From: JAWKWH01 sp963669285
GTDB taxonomy: Bacteria; Pseudomonadota; Alphaproteobacteria; Rhizobiales; Rhizobiaceae
NCBI GenBank assembly: GCA_963669285.2
Contig: CAXXSI010000003.1
Location: forward strand, 21,212 to 85,211
Direction: 5' to 3'
Length of the DNA stretch: 64,000 nucleotides
The notes below the pieces were generated by a model. That model had not been told where the DNA came from, did no database searches, and saw only the letters and a list, made by a program, of their open reading frames with translations. Positions 54,340 through 62,196 of this stretch are shown here, piece after piece; positions within the stretch are counted from its first letter, which is position 1, and the number at the start of each line of letters is the position of its first letter. A program made the position numbers and the translations under genes.

Positions 54340-56073
54340 TCAGCCCATTTGCCAGAGCTCTGACAGATACTTCCAATTAACGAAGTAGTAGAGCACGAAG
54401 GCAGTGAAGAAGACCGTCACCAGGATATACGTACCTGGCAGATGGAACGTTCCGGCGTTGCCATATGTCGACACCGTATCGGTCATCTGCTTCTGCGGTG
54501 TCGGGCCGAGGGATTCGATGACATTGCTGGCATCGACCTTCTTTCCGAACAGCACGCTGCCGACCACGATGATCACGAACAACCCGCCGCCGATAGCAGC
54601 CATGATACCGGCAAGACCATTCAAGCCGAGCATCAGGAATGCGGCCGGTGGATAGTCGAAACTCAGCGCAGCATCAGAGAAAGTGATGTCCCAGTGGCGG
54701 CGCGACACGCCAAGCGTTCCGGCACCCATCATGAACAGTGAGATGCCGCCCGCACCCAGCGCGAACAGATAGGGTTGCCATTTGGCCAGTCCCCGCCAGA
54801 TGATCTGGCGTTGGAAGATCAACGGCACCAGAAGATAGGTTATTGCCATGAAGGCAAGCGTGGTGCCGGCTACGACCGTGGCGTGGAAGTGGCCAGGCAC
54901 ATAAAGCGTGTTGTGCAGCATGATATTGATCTGTTCGGTACCCAAAACAACACCGGAAATACCGCCGAGGAAGCCAAACAGCGTCAACGACATGAACATG
55001 CCGGAAAATGCCGGATTACCCCATGGTGCACGGCGCAACCACTCAAATACGGTGTTGCTAAATCCATTGCGCCGTTGGGCCGCCTCGATGGCGCCGGGAA
55101 TCGACATGCCGTGGATCATGCTGCCGAGAACGGCAAGATAGATCGCGTATGACGTGTTGAACACTTTCCATTCGGAGCTCAGGCCAGGCTCGACCAGCAT
55201 GTGGTGGGCACTGGCCAGTTGCAGGAACAGAATGTACATCAGGAACGCCGACCGGCTGACCTTTTCCGATAGCGGTTTGGCGCCCAACAGCATCGCCGGA
55301 ATGGCGTACCAAATGGCAACCTGCGCGGCCATGTTGATCTGTTGGGATGAATGTCCCATCGCCCACCAGACCAGCTTGTACATGACGGTATCGATATGGC
55401 TGATATAGCCGAGAGACCACAGCCATGTCGGGATCAGGATGATTGCGCCGCTGGCAATCGTGAAAATCGCGATGATGCAAGCAGTCAGTGCACCGAACGT
55501 GACCAGCGGAATGGAGCCTTCATAGGTCTTCTCCTCCTTGGCGATAACCAGGGTGGCGAGAAAGATGAAGCAACCAATCAGTGCGCCGACTGCGAACAGG
55601 ATCAGCCCGAGATAGAAATTAGGCGGCGCCTGCATTGGCACGTAGCTTGTGAACATGATGCTGGCTTCGCCTTGCAAGACGGTGATGTTGGTCAAAAGCG
55701 CGCCAATCAGCATCATCGCAAAGGCGACCCAGGCAATTCGAGGCGTCGCCAGCCGGCAGTTCAGTAATATCGCCGAAGCGAAATAAAGTACGGCGATTTC
55801 AAAGAAGATGATCCACACCAGCAGGACGTCGAGACCGTGCGCTGTCAGCGCGAGATAGAACAGGTCCGAAGACAGCAGATGGACCGCCGGCCAGCGGGTT
55901 AGGGCAACCAGCAGGCCAAACAACCCGCCAATGGCAAGAAAGACGATGGCGGCAACAGCGTTGGCCTTGATCAGCCGCTCAGCCGCCAGATCGATTTTCA
56001 ATCCGGTCGCTGGGCATGTTCTGAATTTCGCTGCTATACCGCCGATGATGCTTGTGTCAGCCGCAATGCTCAT
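54340..56073 (-). CDS. norS: heme-copper oxidase family subunit I, NO-reductase-like (NorS/sNOR type)
   Basis: 577 residues, about 12-14 helices. Heme and copper ligands are all present: H79 (helix II, low-spin heme), H241 (helix VI, CuB), H290-H291 (helix VII, CuB), H395 and H397 (PGHFHA, high- and low-spin heme). But the helix VI motif of oxygen reductases, H-P-E-V-Y, reads HSSQQ, so the cross-linked active-site Tyr is Gln245 and the proton-gate Glu is Ser. Loss of that Tyr is typical of NO-reducing members. With a CuA subunit II and a SenC gene it matches the norSY-senC clusters of ammonia oxidisers. NO reductase activity is inference. Confidence 0.8.
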   Translation of the reverse strand: MSIAADTSIIGGIAAKFRTCPATGLKIDLAAERLIKANAVAAIVFLAIGGLFGLLVALTRWPAVHLLSSDLFYLALTAHGLDVLLVWIIFFEIAVLYFASAILLNCRLATPRIAWVAFAMMLIGALLTNITVLQGEASIMFTSYVPMQAPPNFYLGLILFAVGALIGCFIFLATLVIAKEEKTYEGSIPLVTFGALTACIIAIFTIASGAIILIPTWLWSLGYISHIDTVMYKLVWWAMGHSSQQINMAAQVAIWYAIPAMLLGAKPLSEKVSRSAFLMYILFLQLASAHHMLVEPGLSSEWKVFNTSYAIYLAVLGSMIHGMSIPGAIEAAQRRNGFSNTVFEWLRRAPWGNPAFSGMFMSLTLFGFLGGISGVVLGTEQINIMLHNTLYVPGHFHATVVAGTTLAFMAITYLLVPLIFQRQIIWRGLAKWQPYLFALGAGGISLFMMGAGTLGVSRRHWDITFSDAALSFDYPPAAFLMLGLNGLAGIMAAIGGGLFVIIVVGSVLFGKKVDASNVIESLGPTPQKQMTDTVSTYGNAGTFHLPGTYILVTVFFTAFVLYYFVNWKYLSELWQMG

Positions 56074-56088
56074 GATTTCCCCTCCGCC

Positions 56089-56622
56089 CTAATCGACGAC
56101 ATGTATGCGACCAACCATGGTATGGTGGCCGACACCGCAAAATTCATTGCACACGACGCTGAATTCGCCTGTCTGTGTGGGAGTCAGCGTCACGACATGC
56201 TCAACGCCCGGGTGAATTTGGATGTTGATGTTGACCGGCTGCAGCGAAAATCCGTGCTGCCAGTCCATGGATGAAAGATGCAATCGGTAAGTCTGGCCCT
56301 TCTTCAGCTCCAGAATGGGCCACCACTCCCACAACCGGGAGAGCATGTAGACCTCTGCGCCCGGTTCCGGCCTGACCACAGGAATGTCCGCTTCTTCGCG
56401 TACCTGGTATTTCTCGGCGAATTCTTCGACCTTGGCTTCGAACTTGTCCGGTGCAATGCGGTAGACTTCGTTCGACAGGTTCTGGTTTCCTTCCAGATGC
56501 CACCAGGCCATCATTCCGAACATGAACACGCCCCATAGGAAGGCGATGACGATCCAGGTCAGTTCAGCGCGCCCAACGGGCTCGTTCCACCAGACCTTTG
56601 TTTCAGGAGAGGTAAGTGCCAT
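56089..56622 (-). CDS. norY: heme-copper oxidase family subunit II with CuA site (NorY type)
   Basis: 177 residues. One N-terminal helix (TWIVIAFLWGVFMFGMMAWW), a charged helical spacer, then a cupredoxin with an intact CuA site: H123 in DWQHGFSLQP and C158-E160-C162-H166-M169 in CNEFCGVGHHTM. It takes electrons from cytochrome c or a cupredoxin and passes them to subunit I, 15 bases downstream. A cupredoxin is encoded at 60809. Oxygen reductase subunit II is the alternative reading; see the subunit I active site. Confidence 0.85.
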   Translation of the reverse strand: MALTSPETKVWWNEPVGRAELTWIVIAFLWGVFMFGMMAWWHLEGNQNLSNEVYRIAPDKFEAKVEEFAEKYQVREEADIPVVRPEPGAEVYMLSRLWEWWPILELKKGQTYRLHLSSMDWQHGFSLQPVNINIQIHPGVEHVVTLTPTQTGEFSVVCNEFCGVGHHTMVGRIHVVD

Positions 56623-56631
56623 GATGTGCTC

Positions 56632-56805
56632 CTACTCTGCGATCGGCATCTGCGAGAGCTCCATCAGACCCCACAAAATGTAGAGTACCGTCGGCGTCAC
56701 GACGCCGAGAAAGAGCAGTAGAAAGTGATTGTCGAGTAACCGTTGCATAGGCGGAATACGAACAGACGGTTCCGCAGATTCGGTTTCAGCTTGTCCCTTG
56801 GCCAT
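56632..56805 (-). CDS. 57-residue single-helix membrane protein, first gene of the nor-type operon
   Basis: 57 residues (begins MAKGQAETESAEPSV), ATG at 56805-56803, TAG at 56634-56632, with AAGGGGA about eight bases before the start. One transmembrane helix, about 29-47 (LLLFLGVVTPTVLYILWG), follows a polar cytoplasmic N-terminus. It starts just downstream of an Fnr-type box reading in this direction and ends nine bases before the subunit II gene. Small single-helix subunits (for example subunit IIa of ba3 oxidase) are common in this superfamily, so a structural subunit is likely. Confidence 0.7.
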   Translation of the reverse strand: MAKGQAETESAEPSVRIPPMQRLLDNHFLLLFLGVVTPTVLYILWGLMELSQMPIAE

Positions 56806-56859
56806 GGCGAATCCCCTTTTGGAAGAAATAAATCATGGCTACTGGGACGGCTGCGGGCC

Positions 56860-56873
56860 TTGATTAAAGTCAA
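56860..56873. promoter_or_regulatory. Fnr/Dnr-type box before the nor-type operon
   Basis: TTGATTAAAGTCAA, that is TTGAT-N4-GTCAA. The centre is about 61 bp from the start of the 57-residue gene read leftward, so a box at -41.5 would place the transcription start about 20 bases before that ATG. The half-sites fit the ExxSR recognition helix of the regulator encoded at 48817. Confidence 0.7.
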
Positions 56874-57099
56874 GCGCGCCGGATTCGCCGTTGATCAGAT
56901 GCCTGTGGTGCCGATGAAGCCGAATCGGCGTGTCGATAGGCCCGGTAGCCGCATCCAAATCGGCTAGGCATCTAATATGTGTCATGGCGCGGGCCAAGTT
57001 CGGTGAGTGCGCAACAGCGCACAGCCTAAGACTTTGGTCGCACTCACGGCGACATGTGATGTCTGCCGCAGGGCTCTCTGCACCGCGATCAAGCGCTGC

Positions 57100-57113
57100 T
57101 TGACAATTGTCAA
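57100..57113. promoter_or_regulatory. Fnr/Dnr-type box before nirS
   Basis: TTGACAATTGTCAA, a perfect 14-bp palindrome with TTGAC/GTCAA half-sites. It lies 148 bp before the nirS ATG and would put a start site near 57148 if used at -41.5. It matches the NO-responsive Dnr/NnrR consensus as known in denitrifiers. Confidence 0.75.
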
Positions 57114-57261
57114 GGAGCCCAATTTTGCGTGGGTGCACATTCGCGAACGTCACAATCCGGTTGGACGAATCCGGTCTTCGTTACCGCGTTTGCCGGGCTT
57201 GTCGAAGGAGATGTTCCGTGATTCGGGCCCTCACATTCCTGCATTTGCGAAGGGGAAATCC

Positions 57262-58881
57262 ATGACCAAGAAATCCGCGTTGTCCAGTTTGTTGCTCAAA
57301 CTGACCTGTGGCAGTGCATTGCTCGCGGGCGCCGCGACCATGTCTATGGCACAAGAGCCTACATTGTCCGATGAAGCGTTTGCGCATTCCAAGAATTTGT
57401 ATTTTCAACGCTGCGCTGGCTGCCATGGCGTTTTGAGAAAGGGTGCAACCGGCAAGAATCTCGAGCCCGAGAACATGAAGAAACTCGGTCAGGAGCGGCT
57501 GGAAAAGATCATCACCATCGGCACCGAAGGTGGCATGAACAATTTCGATGATCTGTTCACCGCCGACGAGATCCGCGATATGGCGACCTATATCCAGATG
57601 CCTGCGCCGCCACCGGCGGAGATGACTCTGGCAGAGATGAAAGAGCGCTGGACCGTTACCATAAAGCCGGAGGATTATCCGACAGAGCCGGCGCATGGCC
57701 GAAACTGGGAGAACTTCTTCCTCGTTATCCTGCGTGACGCCGGCAAGGTCGGCATTATTGACGGCGACACCAAGGAAGTCGTTGCCAAGGTCGATACCGG
57801 ATATGCCGTGCATGTCATGAAGGAATCGTCCGACGGTCGCTTCTGGTTCACCCAGGGCCGCGACGGACGCATGACCAAGATCGATCTGTGGATGGATCCG
57901 CCGCAGGTGGTGGCCGAGACACAGATTGCCTCCGACGCACGCGATGTCGCCGTTTCTCACTTCGGTGAGTGGAAGGACAAATATGTCATCGGCGGCGGAT
58001 ACTGGCCGCCTCATTTCGTCATTCTCGATGCCGAGACGATGGAACCGCTGAAGGTGGTCTCCACACGCGGTATCAATGTCGATGGCGAGTACGTCAACGA
58101 AGCGCGCGTGGCGGCGGTCTATAATACCCCGAACCAGCCGACCTGGATTGTTGCCGTCAAGGAACTGGGCCAGCTGTGGCAGGTCGATTATTCCGACTTG
58201 GACAATCTGCGCATCGAGCAGATCAATACGCACAAGTTCCTGCATGACGGATTCTTCGATCCGACACTGCGCTACTTCCAGATTGCCGCGAATGCGTCGA
58301 ACCGCATGGAGATCATGGATGCACAGACGCGCAAGGCTGTCGCCTCTATCGAAACCGGCAAGAAGCCGCACCCCGGACCCGGCGCCAACTGGGTTGATTC
58401 AGAGTGTGGTCCTGTGGCTGGCACGGTGCATCTCGGTGAAGGCAAGGTCACGGCATGGGGTAATGATCCCGAAGGCAATCCCGACAATGCCTGGAAGATC
58501 TGCTACACGGTGGAGACCGATGGTCCAGGATTGTTCATCCGCACCCATCCGGATTCTCCTTACGTGATCGCCGACCAGACCAAGCATCCTGATCCGGAAG
58601 TACAGCAGTCGATCCAGGTGATCTCCAAGGAAACCCGGGAAATCGTCAAGACGATCCAGGTAACCGACCAGGAGAAGGCTCTGGCCGTGCACACCGAGTT
58701 CAATCAGGACGGTTCGGAGTTCTGGGTGTCGGTCTGGGTACGTGGCGGCAAGAAGAACTGGGATAAGGGTGAGATCGTTGTGTACGATTCAAAAACCCTT
58801 GAGGAAAAAGCCCGGATCAAAGGCCTGGAAACGCCGACCGGTAAGTTCAATGTGTACAACCGGAAACATCATAAGACCTGA
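57262..58881 (+). CDS. nirS: cytochrome cd1 nitrite reductase
   Basis: 539 residues from the ATG at 57262 (SD AAGGGGAAA), with a signal peptide ending MSMAQ at about 31. Heme c domain with CAGCH at 51-55, then the eight-bladed d1-heme propeller (KVGIIDGDTKEVVAKVDTGY, VSHFGEWKDKYVIGGGYWPP, INTHKFLHDGFFDPTLRYFQ, KKPHPGPGANWVD, HTEFNQDGSEFWVSVWVRGG). It reduces nitrite to NO in the periplasm. The two propeller His that protonate substrate are expected in the HKFLHDG and GKKPHPGPG stretches, and both are present. Heads the nir cluster; d1 heme genes follow. Confidence 0.97.
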   Translation: MTKKSALSSLLLKLTCGSALLAGAATMSMAQEPTLSDEAFAHSKNLYFQRCAGCHGVLRKGATGKNLEPENMKKLGQERLEKIITIGTEGGMNNFDDLFTADEIRDMATYIQMPAPPPAEMTLAEMKERWTVTIKPEDYPTEPAHGRNWENFFLVILRDAGKVGIIDGDTKEVVAKVDTGYAVHVMKESSDGRFWFTQGRDGRMTKIDLWMDPPQVVAETQIASDARDVAVSHFGEWKDKYVIGGGYWPPHFVILDAETMEPLKVVSTRGINVDGEYVNEARVAAVYNTPNQPTWIVAVKELGQLWQVDYSDLDNLRIEQINTHKFLHDGFFDPTLRYFQIAANASNRMEIMDAQTRKAVASIETGKKPHPGPGANWVDSECGPVAGTVHLGEGKVTAWGNDPEGNPDNAWKICYTVETDGPGLFIRTHPDSPYVIADQTKHPDPEVQQSIQVISKETREIVKTIQVTDQEKALAVHTEFNQDGSEFWVSVWVRGGKKNWDKGEIVVYDSKTLEEKARIKGLETPTGKFNVYNRKHHKT

Positions 58882-58899
58882 GTATCGGATCTAATTATG

Positions 58900-58923
58900 C
58901 GGGCGGGAGTAAAATCCCGCCCG
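58900..58923. other. stem-loop between nirS and the NirT-type gene
   Basis: GGGCGGGA, loop GTAAAA, TCCCGCCC with an added C-G closing pair: nine pairs, no U-tract after it. Likely a 3' stabiliser or partial terminator that raises nirS over the downstream genes. Confidence 0.6.
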
Positions 58924-58982
58924 TACTCACATCGATCGCCCGTTGGCAAGCAATACATCCCTAGCGCACACTGGAAAACAAC

Positions 58983-60812
58983 ATGGCCCGCGAAGCCGGT
59001 GACAGCACGAACAGCGAAACAGGTTCGGTTTCCCGATCCAAATGGTGGCGCATCATTTTATTTGGCGTACCCATATCGAGTGCAGCGATATTGTTTGCGG
59101 CCGGGATAATATTCTGGGGTGGATTCAACACGGCGATGGAAGCCACCAACACGCTGGGTTTTTGTATTTCCTGTCATGAGATGGAAGAAAACGTCTACCA
59201 GGAGTACACGCACACCATACATTTTCAGAACCGCACCGGTGTGCGCGCAACCTGTTCGGATTGCCATGTTCCCGATCCCTGGGTGCACAAGTTCGTCCGC
59301 AAGATACAGGCGTCCAACGAGCTGATTCACAAAGTTTTGGGAAGTGTGAACACCCCAGAGAAGTTCGACGCCAAGCGTCTGGCAATGGCCAAGAAAGTCT
59401 GGCGCGCGATGAAGACGACAGATTCTCGCGAATGCCGTAATTGCCACAATTTCGAATCGATGGCGCCAGAGTTCCAGCGCCCGCGCGCCCGCAAGCAGCA
59501 CCTCAACGCGTTTGAAAGCGGTCAGACATGCATCGACTGTCACAAAGGCATTGCACACAAAAACGTCCGCGATCAGTTGACGGAAGAGGAACTTGAGACA
59601 CTTGAGATGCCTGATCCCGCATATCAGCGCGAGGTTCCTGCGGCCTATCTGGAAAGCCTTGCACGCGTCGAAAAGGCCGAAGCAGAAGCAGCCGAGGCGG
59701 AGCGGTTGAGGCAGGAAGCGGCCGATGCGGAAATTGCCGGCCGTATCGAAAGCGCTGTTGCCGCCGCCATCGCCGCGGAAAGGGCGAAGGCTGAAGCACC
59801 GGCCGATGACGATGGTGATACCGCCGCCGGCGGTGGCTCTGGTGAGGACATATCCGGCGTTGCCTGGGCAGATGTTGCATCCCAGACCATCACATTGTTC
59901 TATCCCGGTCAGACCTCTTTCGAATGGGCGCAGACCGGCAAGGATCATGGCGGCGCGCGCGCCTTTGCCAAGCTGGGAGACCGCTGTGCCAGCTGTCATG
60001 CCAACGAAGTGCGCGACATGGGCGCCAAACTGGTTTCCGGGGAAAAGGCGGAAGACTCTCCGATTCCGGGCAAGCGCGGGCACGTAGACCTCAAAGTGCA
60101 GGCCGTCCACGATGACAACAATCTCTATATGCGCTTCCAATGGCCTGATGCCGCGCACACGCCGGCACCATTCGTCGATGGCGGCAAGATGGATCCTGAC
60201 AACCAGGTCAAGCTGGCCATGATGATTGCGGGGACCGGCATAGACAATGCCGATCAGGCCGGCTGTTGGGTAACCTGCCACCATGATTCGCGTTTCATGC
60301 CGGATCAGCCGGACGACACGATGATTGCCGAGGCGGGCGATGTCGGCAATCAGATCGACATTACCGACGGCATCACCAAATACACTGCTCAGTCGCGCAC
60401 AAAGGTCGAAATCAAGGGCCGGAGAGGCAAGAAGCGCGGTGGATGGGACAAGCTGAAGCCGGCAGCCGAGATCGACGAACTTGCTCAATCAGGCGCTGTG
60501 ATGGATCTTGTTCGCTACTTGTCTGGCAGTTCCGCAGAAAACGGTAGCGTACTGGCCGAACGCCAGATGGCGGATTCCGGAAAAATCGACGCGCAGGGCA
60601 GCCTCGAAAACGGAACATGGACGGTGGTTTTGACCCGGCCCTTAGCGGCTGATTCGCCCGGCGATGTACCGATCAAGGCAGGTGAACTTTACACGGTCGG
60701 ATTCGCTCTGCACGATGATTTTACCAATGCACGGTTCCATCATGTGTCGCTGGAATTTAAGCTGGGTCTTGATGATCCAAACGCTGAAATCAATGTGACG
60801 GCTCGCAAATGA
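58983..60812 (+). CDS. nirT: NapC/NirT-type multiheme cytochrome fused to an ethylbenzene-dehydrogenase-like heme domain
   Basis: 609 residues. Residues 1-195: membrane-anchored NapC/NirT quinol dehydrogenase with one N-terminal helix and four CxxCH sites (C61, C91, C151, C183). Residues 200-275: a charged Ala/Glu-rich helix, probably coiled coil. Residues 288-605: a domain like the heme-binding gamma subunit of ethylbenzene dehydrogenase/DMSO-reductase-like enzymes, with a fifth CxxCH (C335-H339) and a C-x3-CH (C428-H433, CWVTCH). It likely carries electrons from quinol to NirS or to the cupredoxin encoded next, with which it overlaps by four bases. Confidence 0.85.
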   Translation: MAREAGDSTNSETGSVSRSKWWRIILFGVPISSAAILFAAGIIFWGGFNTAMEATNTLGFCISCHEMEENVYQEYTHTIHFQNRTGVRATCSDCHVPDPWVHKFVRKIQASNELIHKVLGSVNTPEKFDAKRLAMAKKVWRAMKTTDSRECRNCHNFESMAPEFQRPRARKQHLNAFESGQTCIDCHKGIAHKNVRDQLTEEELETLEMPDPAYQREVPAAYLESLARVEKAEAEAAEAERLRQEAADAEIAGRIESAVAAAIAAERAKAEAPADDDGDTAAGGGSGEDISGVAWADVASQTITLFYPGQTSFEWAQTGKDHGGARAFAKLGDRCASCHANEVRDMGAKLVSGEKAEDSPIPGKRGHVDLKVQAVHDDNNLYMRFQWPDAAHTPAPFVDGGKMDPDNQVKLAMMIAGTGIDNADQAGCWVTCHHDSRFMPDQPDDTMIAEAGDVGNQIDITDGITKYTAQSRTKVEIKGRRGKKRGGWDKLKPAAEIDELAQSGAVMDLVRYLSGSSAENGSVLAERQMADSGKIDAQGSLENGTWTVVLTRPLAADSPGDVPIKAGELYTVGFALHDDFTNARFHHVSLEFKLGLDDPNAEINVTARK

Positions 60813-61234
60813 TCAGGAAATCACTTTCTATTGCTACAATGGCGCTTGCTGCATTTTGCATGACAGGACAGGCGTCGGCGGTAACCGATGAGGAACGTCA
60901 GAAGATCTGCTCGAAAGCGGAAGAGCGCTACCAGAAGCTCTTTGGCAAGCCATCGGCGAGCGAAGATGTCACCATCGTCATGATGTACAAATACACTTTC
61001 TGCCCCCCGCAAATCGAGATCAAGCGGGGAACAACCGTACGGTGGATCAACGTAGACCGCCGCACCAGCCACAGTGTCTGGCTGAAGGAAGCGGGTAAAG
61101 ACGAATCCGATCGCCTGTTCTCCGAGGAATTCGCCGAAGTGACATTCGATATGCCGGCGGGCGACTATCCCTATCTGTGCGGACCGCACTGGGAGGAAGA
61201 GGGTATGATCGGGCGCGTGACCGTAGTCGAATAG
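60809..61234 (+). CDS. periplasmic cupredoxin
   Basis: 141 residues with a signal peptide (to about 24, ASA). Cupredoxin fold: a plastocyanin/azurin-like core KYTFCPPQIEIKRGTTVRWI, then type 1 copper ligands H88 (RTSHSVW), C124, H127 and probably M133 in LCGPHWEEEGMIG. The His-to-Met spacing is slightly longer than in pseudoazurin. An N-terminal Cys pair is also present. It would shuttle electrons in the periplasm, to NirS or to the CuA subunit encoded at 56089. Starts on the stop of the multiheme gene (ATGA). Confidence 0.85.
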   Translation: MIRKSLSIATMALAAFCMTGQASAVTDEERQKICSKAEERYQKLFGKPSASEDVTIVMMYKYTFCPPQIEIKRGTTVRWINVDRRTSHSVWLKEAGKDESDRLFSEEFAEVTFDMPAGDYPYLCGPHWEEEGMIGRVTVVE

Positions 61235-61290
61235 GGTTTCACGCCCACTTTTTGCACCGGGAAACGGGTCTGTGTTGCCGGCCTCGCGAC

Positions 61291-61304
61291 TTGACGGAAG
61301 TCAA
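61291..61304. promoter_or_regulatory. Fnr/Dnr-type box before nirE
   Basis: TTGACGGAAGTCAA, that is TTGAC-N4-GTCAA with perfectly symmetric half-sites, 112 bp before the nirE start. It implies a second, internally controlled promoter for nirE-C-F-D, independent of the nirS promoter. Confidence 0.72.
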
Positions 61305-61416
61305 TGCGGGATTTGGCTCCGCGTCCCTATTATCGAACACCAGTGCACCGCGGTCCCGTCCGGTTGGAAACTGATCCGCATGCATTCACCGCAACAGACA
61401 ACCAGGCGGAGAATCG

Positions 61417-62196
61417 ATGGTTTCAGGAAGAGTTGACCTCGTCGGCGCCGGACCCGGAGATCCGGAGCTGCTTACGATCAAGGCCCTGCGCTGTTTGGAA
61501 AACGCCGACGTCATCGTTTACGACCGCCTTGTTTCGCAAGATATTCTGGATCTCGCGCCGGCCGGCGCCACACGCATATCGGTCGGTAAATCGCCTTCAA
61601 ATCACCCCGTTCCGCAAAATGAGATCAATCAGTTGCTCGTTCGCCTTGCCCAAGGCGACAGGCGGGTCGTGCGGTTGAAGGGCGGCGATCCATTCATATT
61701 CGGCCGTGGCAGCGAAGAGGCGATCGAGTTGTCGCGGCATGGCATTCCATTCGATATCGTGCCCGGCATTTCAGCTGCCCAGGGCTGTGCGGCGGCACTC
61801 AAGGTTCCGCTCACCCATCGCGGGCTGGCAAGCGGTGTGCGGTACGTGACGGGTCACTGCCGTGATGACATTGAGTTGGACTTCGACTGGAAGGGATTGA
61901 GCGATCCGGACACCACGCTGGTGGTCTATATGGGGCGTGCAAATATCACTGAAATTGCCAGTCAGTTGATGGATCACGGGCTTGCCGCCGATATGCCTGT
62001 ACTGGCCGTGTGCAACGGCACGACACCGGACGAGCAGCATATTCTGACAACGCTTCGCCAAGTGGCGCACGACGTGCTGGACTGCGAGGTTGACGGGCCA
62101 ATGCTGTTTCTGATCGGCAATGTTGTGAGTTTGATGCAACCCATGGAGTCTCGTGATGCGGCTTTGCTGGACATTGCCGTTCCTGCTCTTGCTTGA
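61417..62196 (+). CDS. nirE: uroporphyrinogen-III C-methyltransferase
   Basis: 259 residues, SUMT family, alone (no siroheme synthase domains). Motifs: VDLVGAGPGDPELLTIKALR, IVYDRLVSQDIL, RLKGGDPFIFGRGSEEAIEL and GISAAQGCAAALKVPLTHRG. It methylates uroporphyrinogen III twice to precorrin-2, the first step to heme d1. The gene could equally be called cobA; its place in the nir cluster and the box at 61291 favour nirE. SD GCGGAGA. Its last 41 bases overlap the next gene. Confidence 0.93.
   Translation: MVSGRVDLVGAGPGDPELLTIKALRCLENADVIVYDRLVSQDILDLAPAGATRISVGKSPSNHPVPQNEINQLLVRLAQGDRRVVRLKGGDPFIFGRGSEEAIELSRHGIPFDIVPGISAAQGCAAALKVPLTHRGLASGVRYVTGHCRDDIELDFDWKGLSDPDTTLVVYMGRANITEIASQLMDHGLAADMPVLAVCNGTTPDEQHILTTLRQVAHDVLDCEVDGPMLFLIGNVVSLMQPMESRDAALLDIAVPALA

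Larger units (their letters stand above)
56806..57261. promoter_or_regulatory. divergent control region of the nor-type operon and nirS
   Basis: 456 bp without a credible gene (frames open upstream of nirS lack family similarity). It contains two Fnr/Dnr-type boxes, at 56860-56873 and 57100-57113, each placed sensibly for one of the two directions. The interval to nirS leaves a leader of roughly 100 bases after the second box. SD of nirS is AAGGGGAAA at 57250-57258. Confidence 0.65.

Noticed and set aside
54340..56622. Standard aa3-type cytochrome c oxidase
   Set aside because: Helix VI lacks the Tyr and Glu of oxygen reductases, the operon has no subunit III, and it is divergent from nirS with Fnr-type boxes.
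57181..58371. 396-residue open frame antisense to nirS
   Set aside because: Shadow of nirS; its product has no family features.
59058..60488. 476-residue open frame antisense to the multiheme cytochrome gene
   Set aside because: It lies wholly opposite a gene with five CxxCH motifs; composition is that of an antisense shadow in GC-rich DNA and no family is recognisable.
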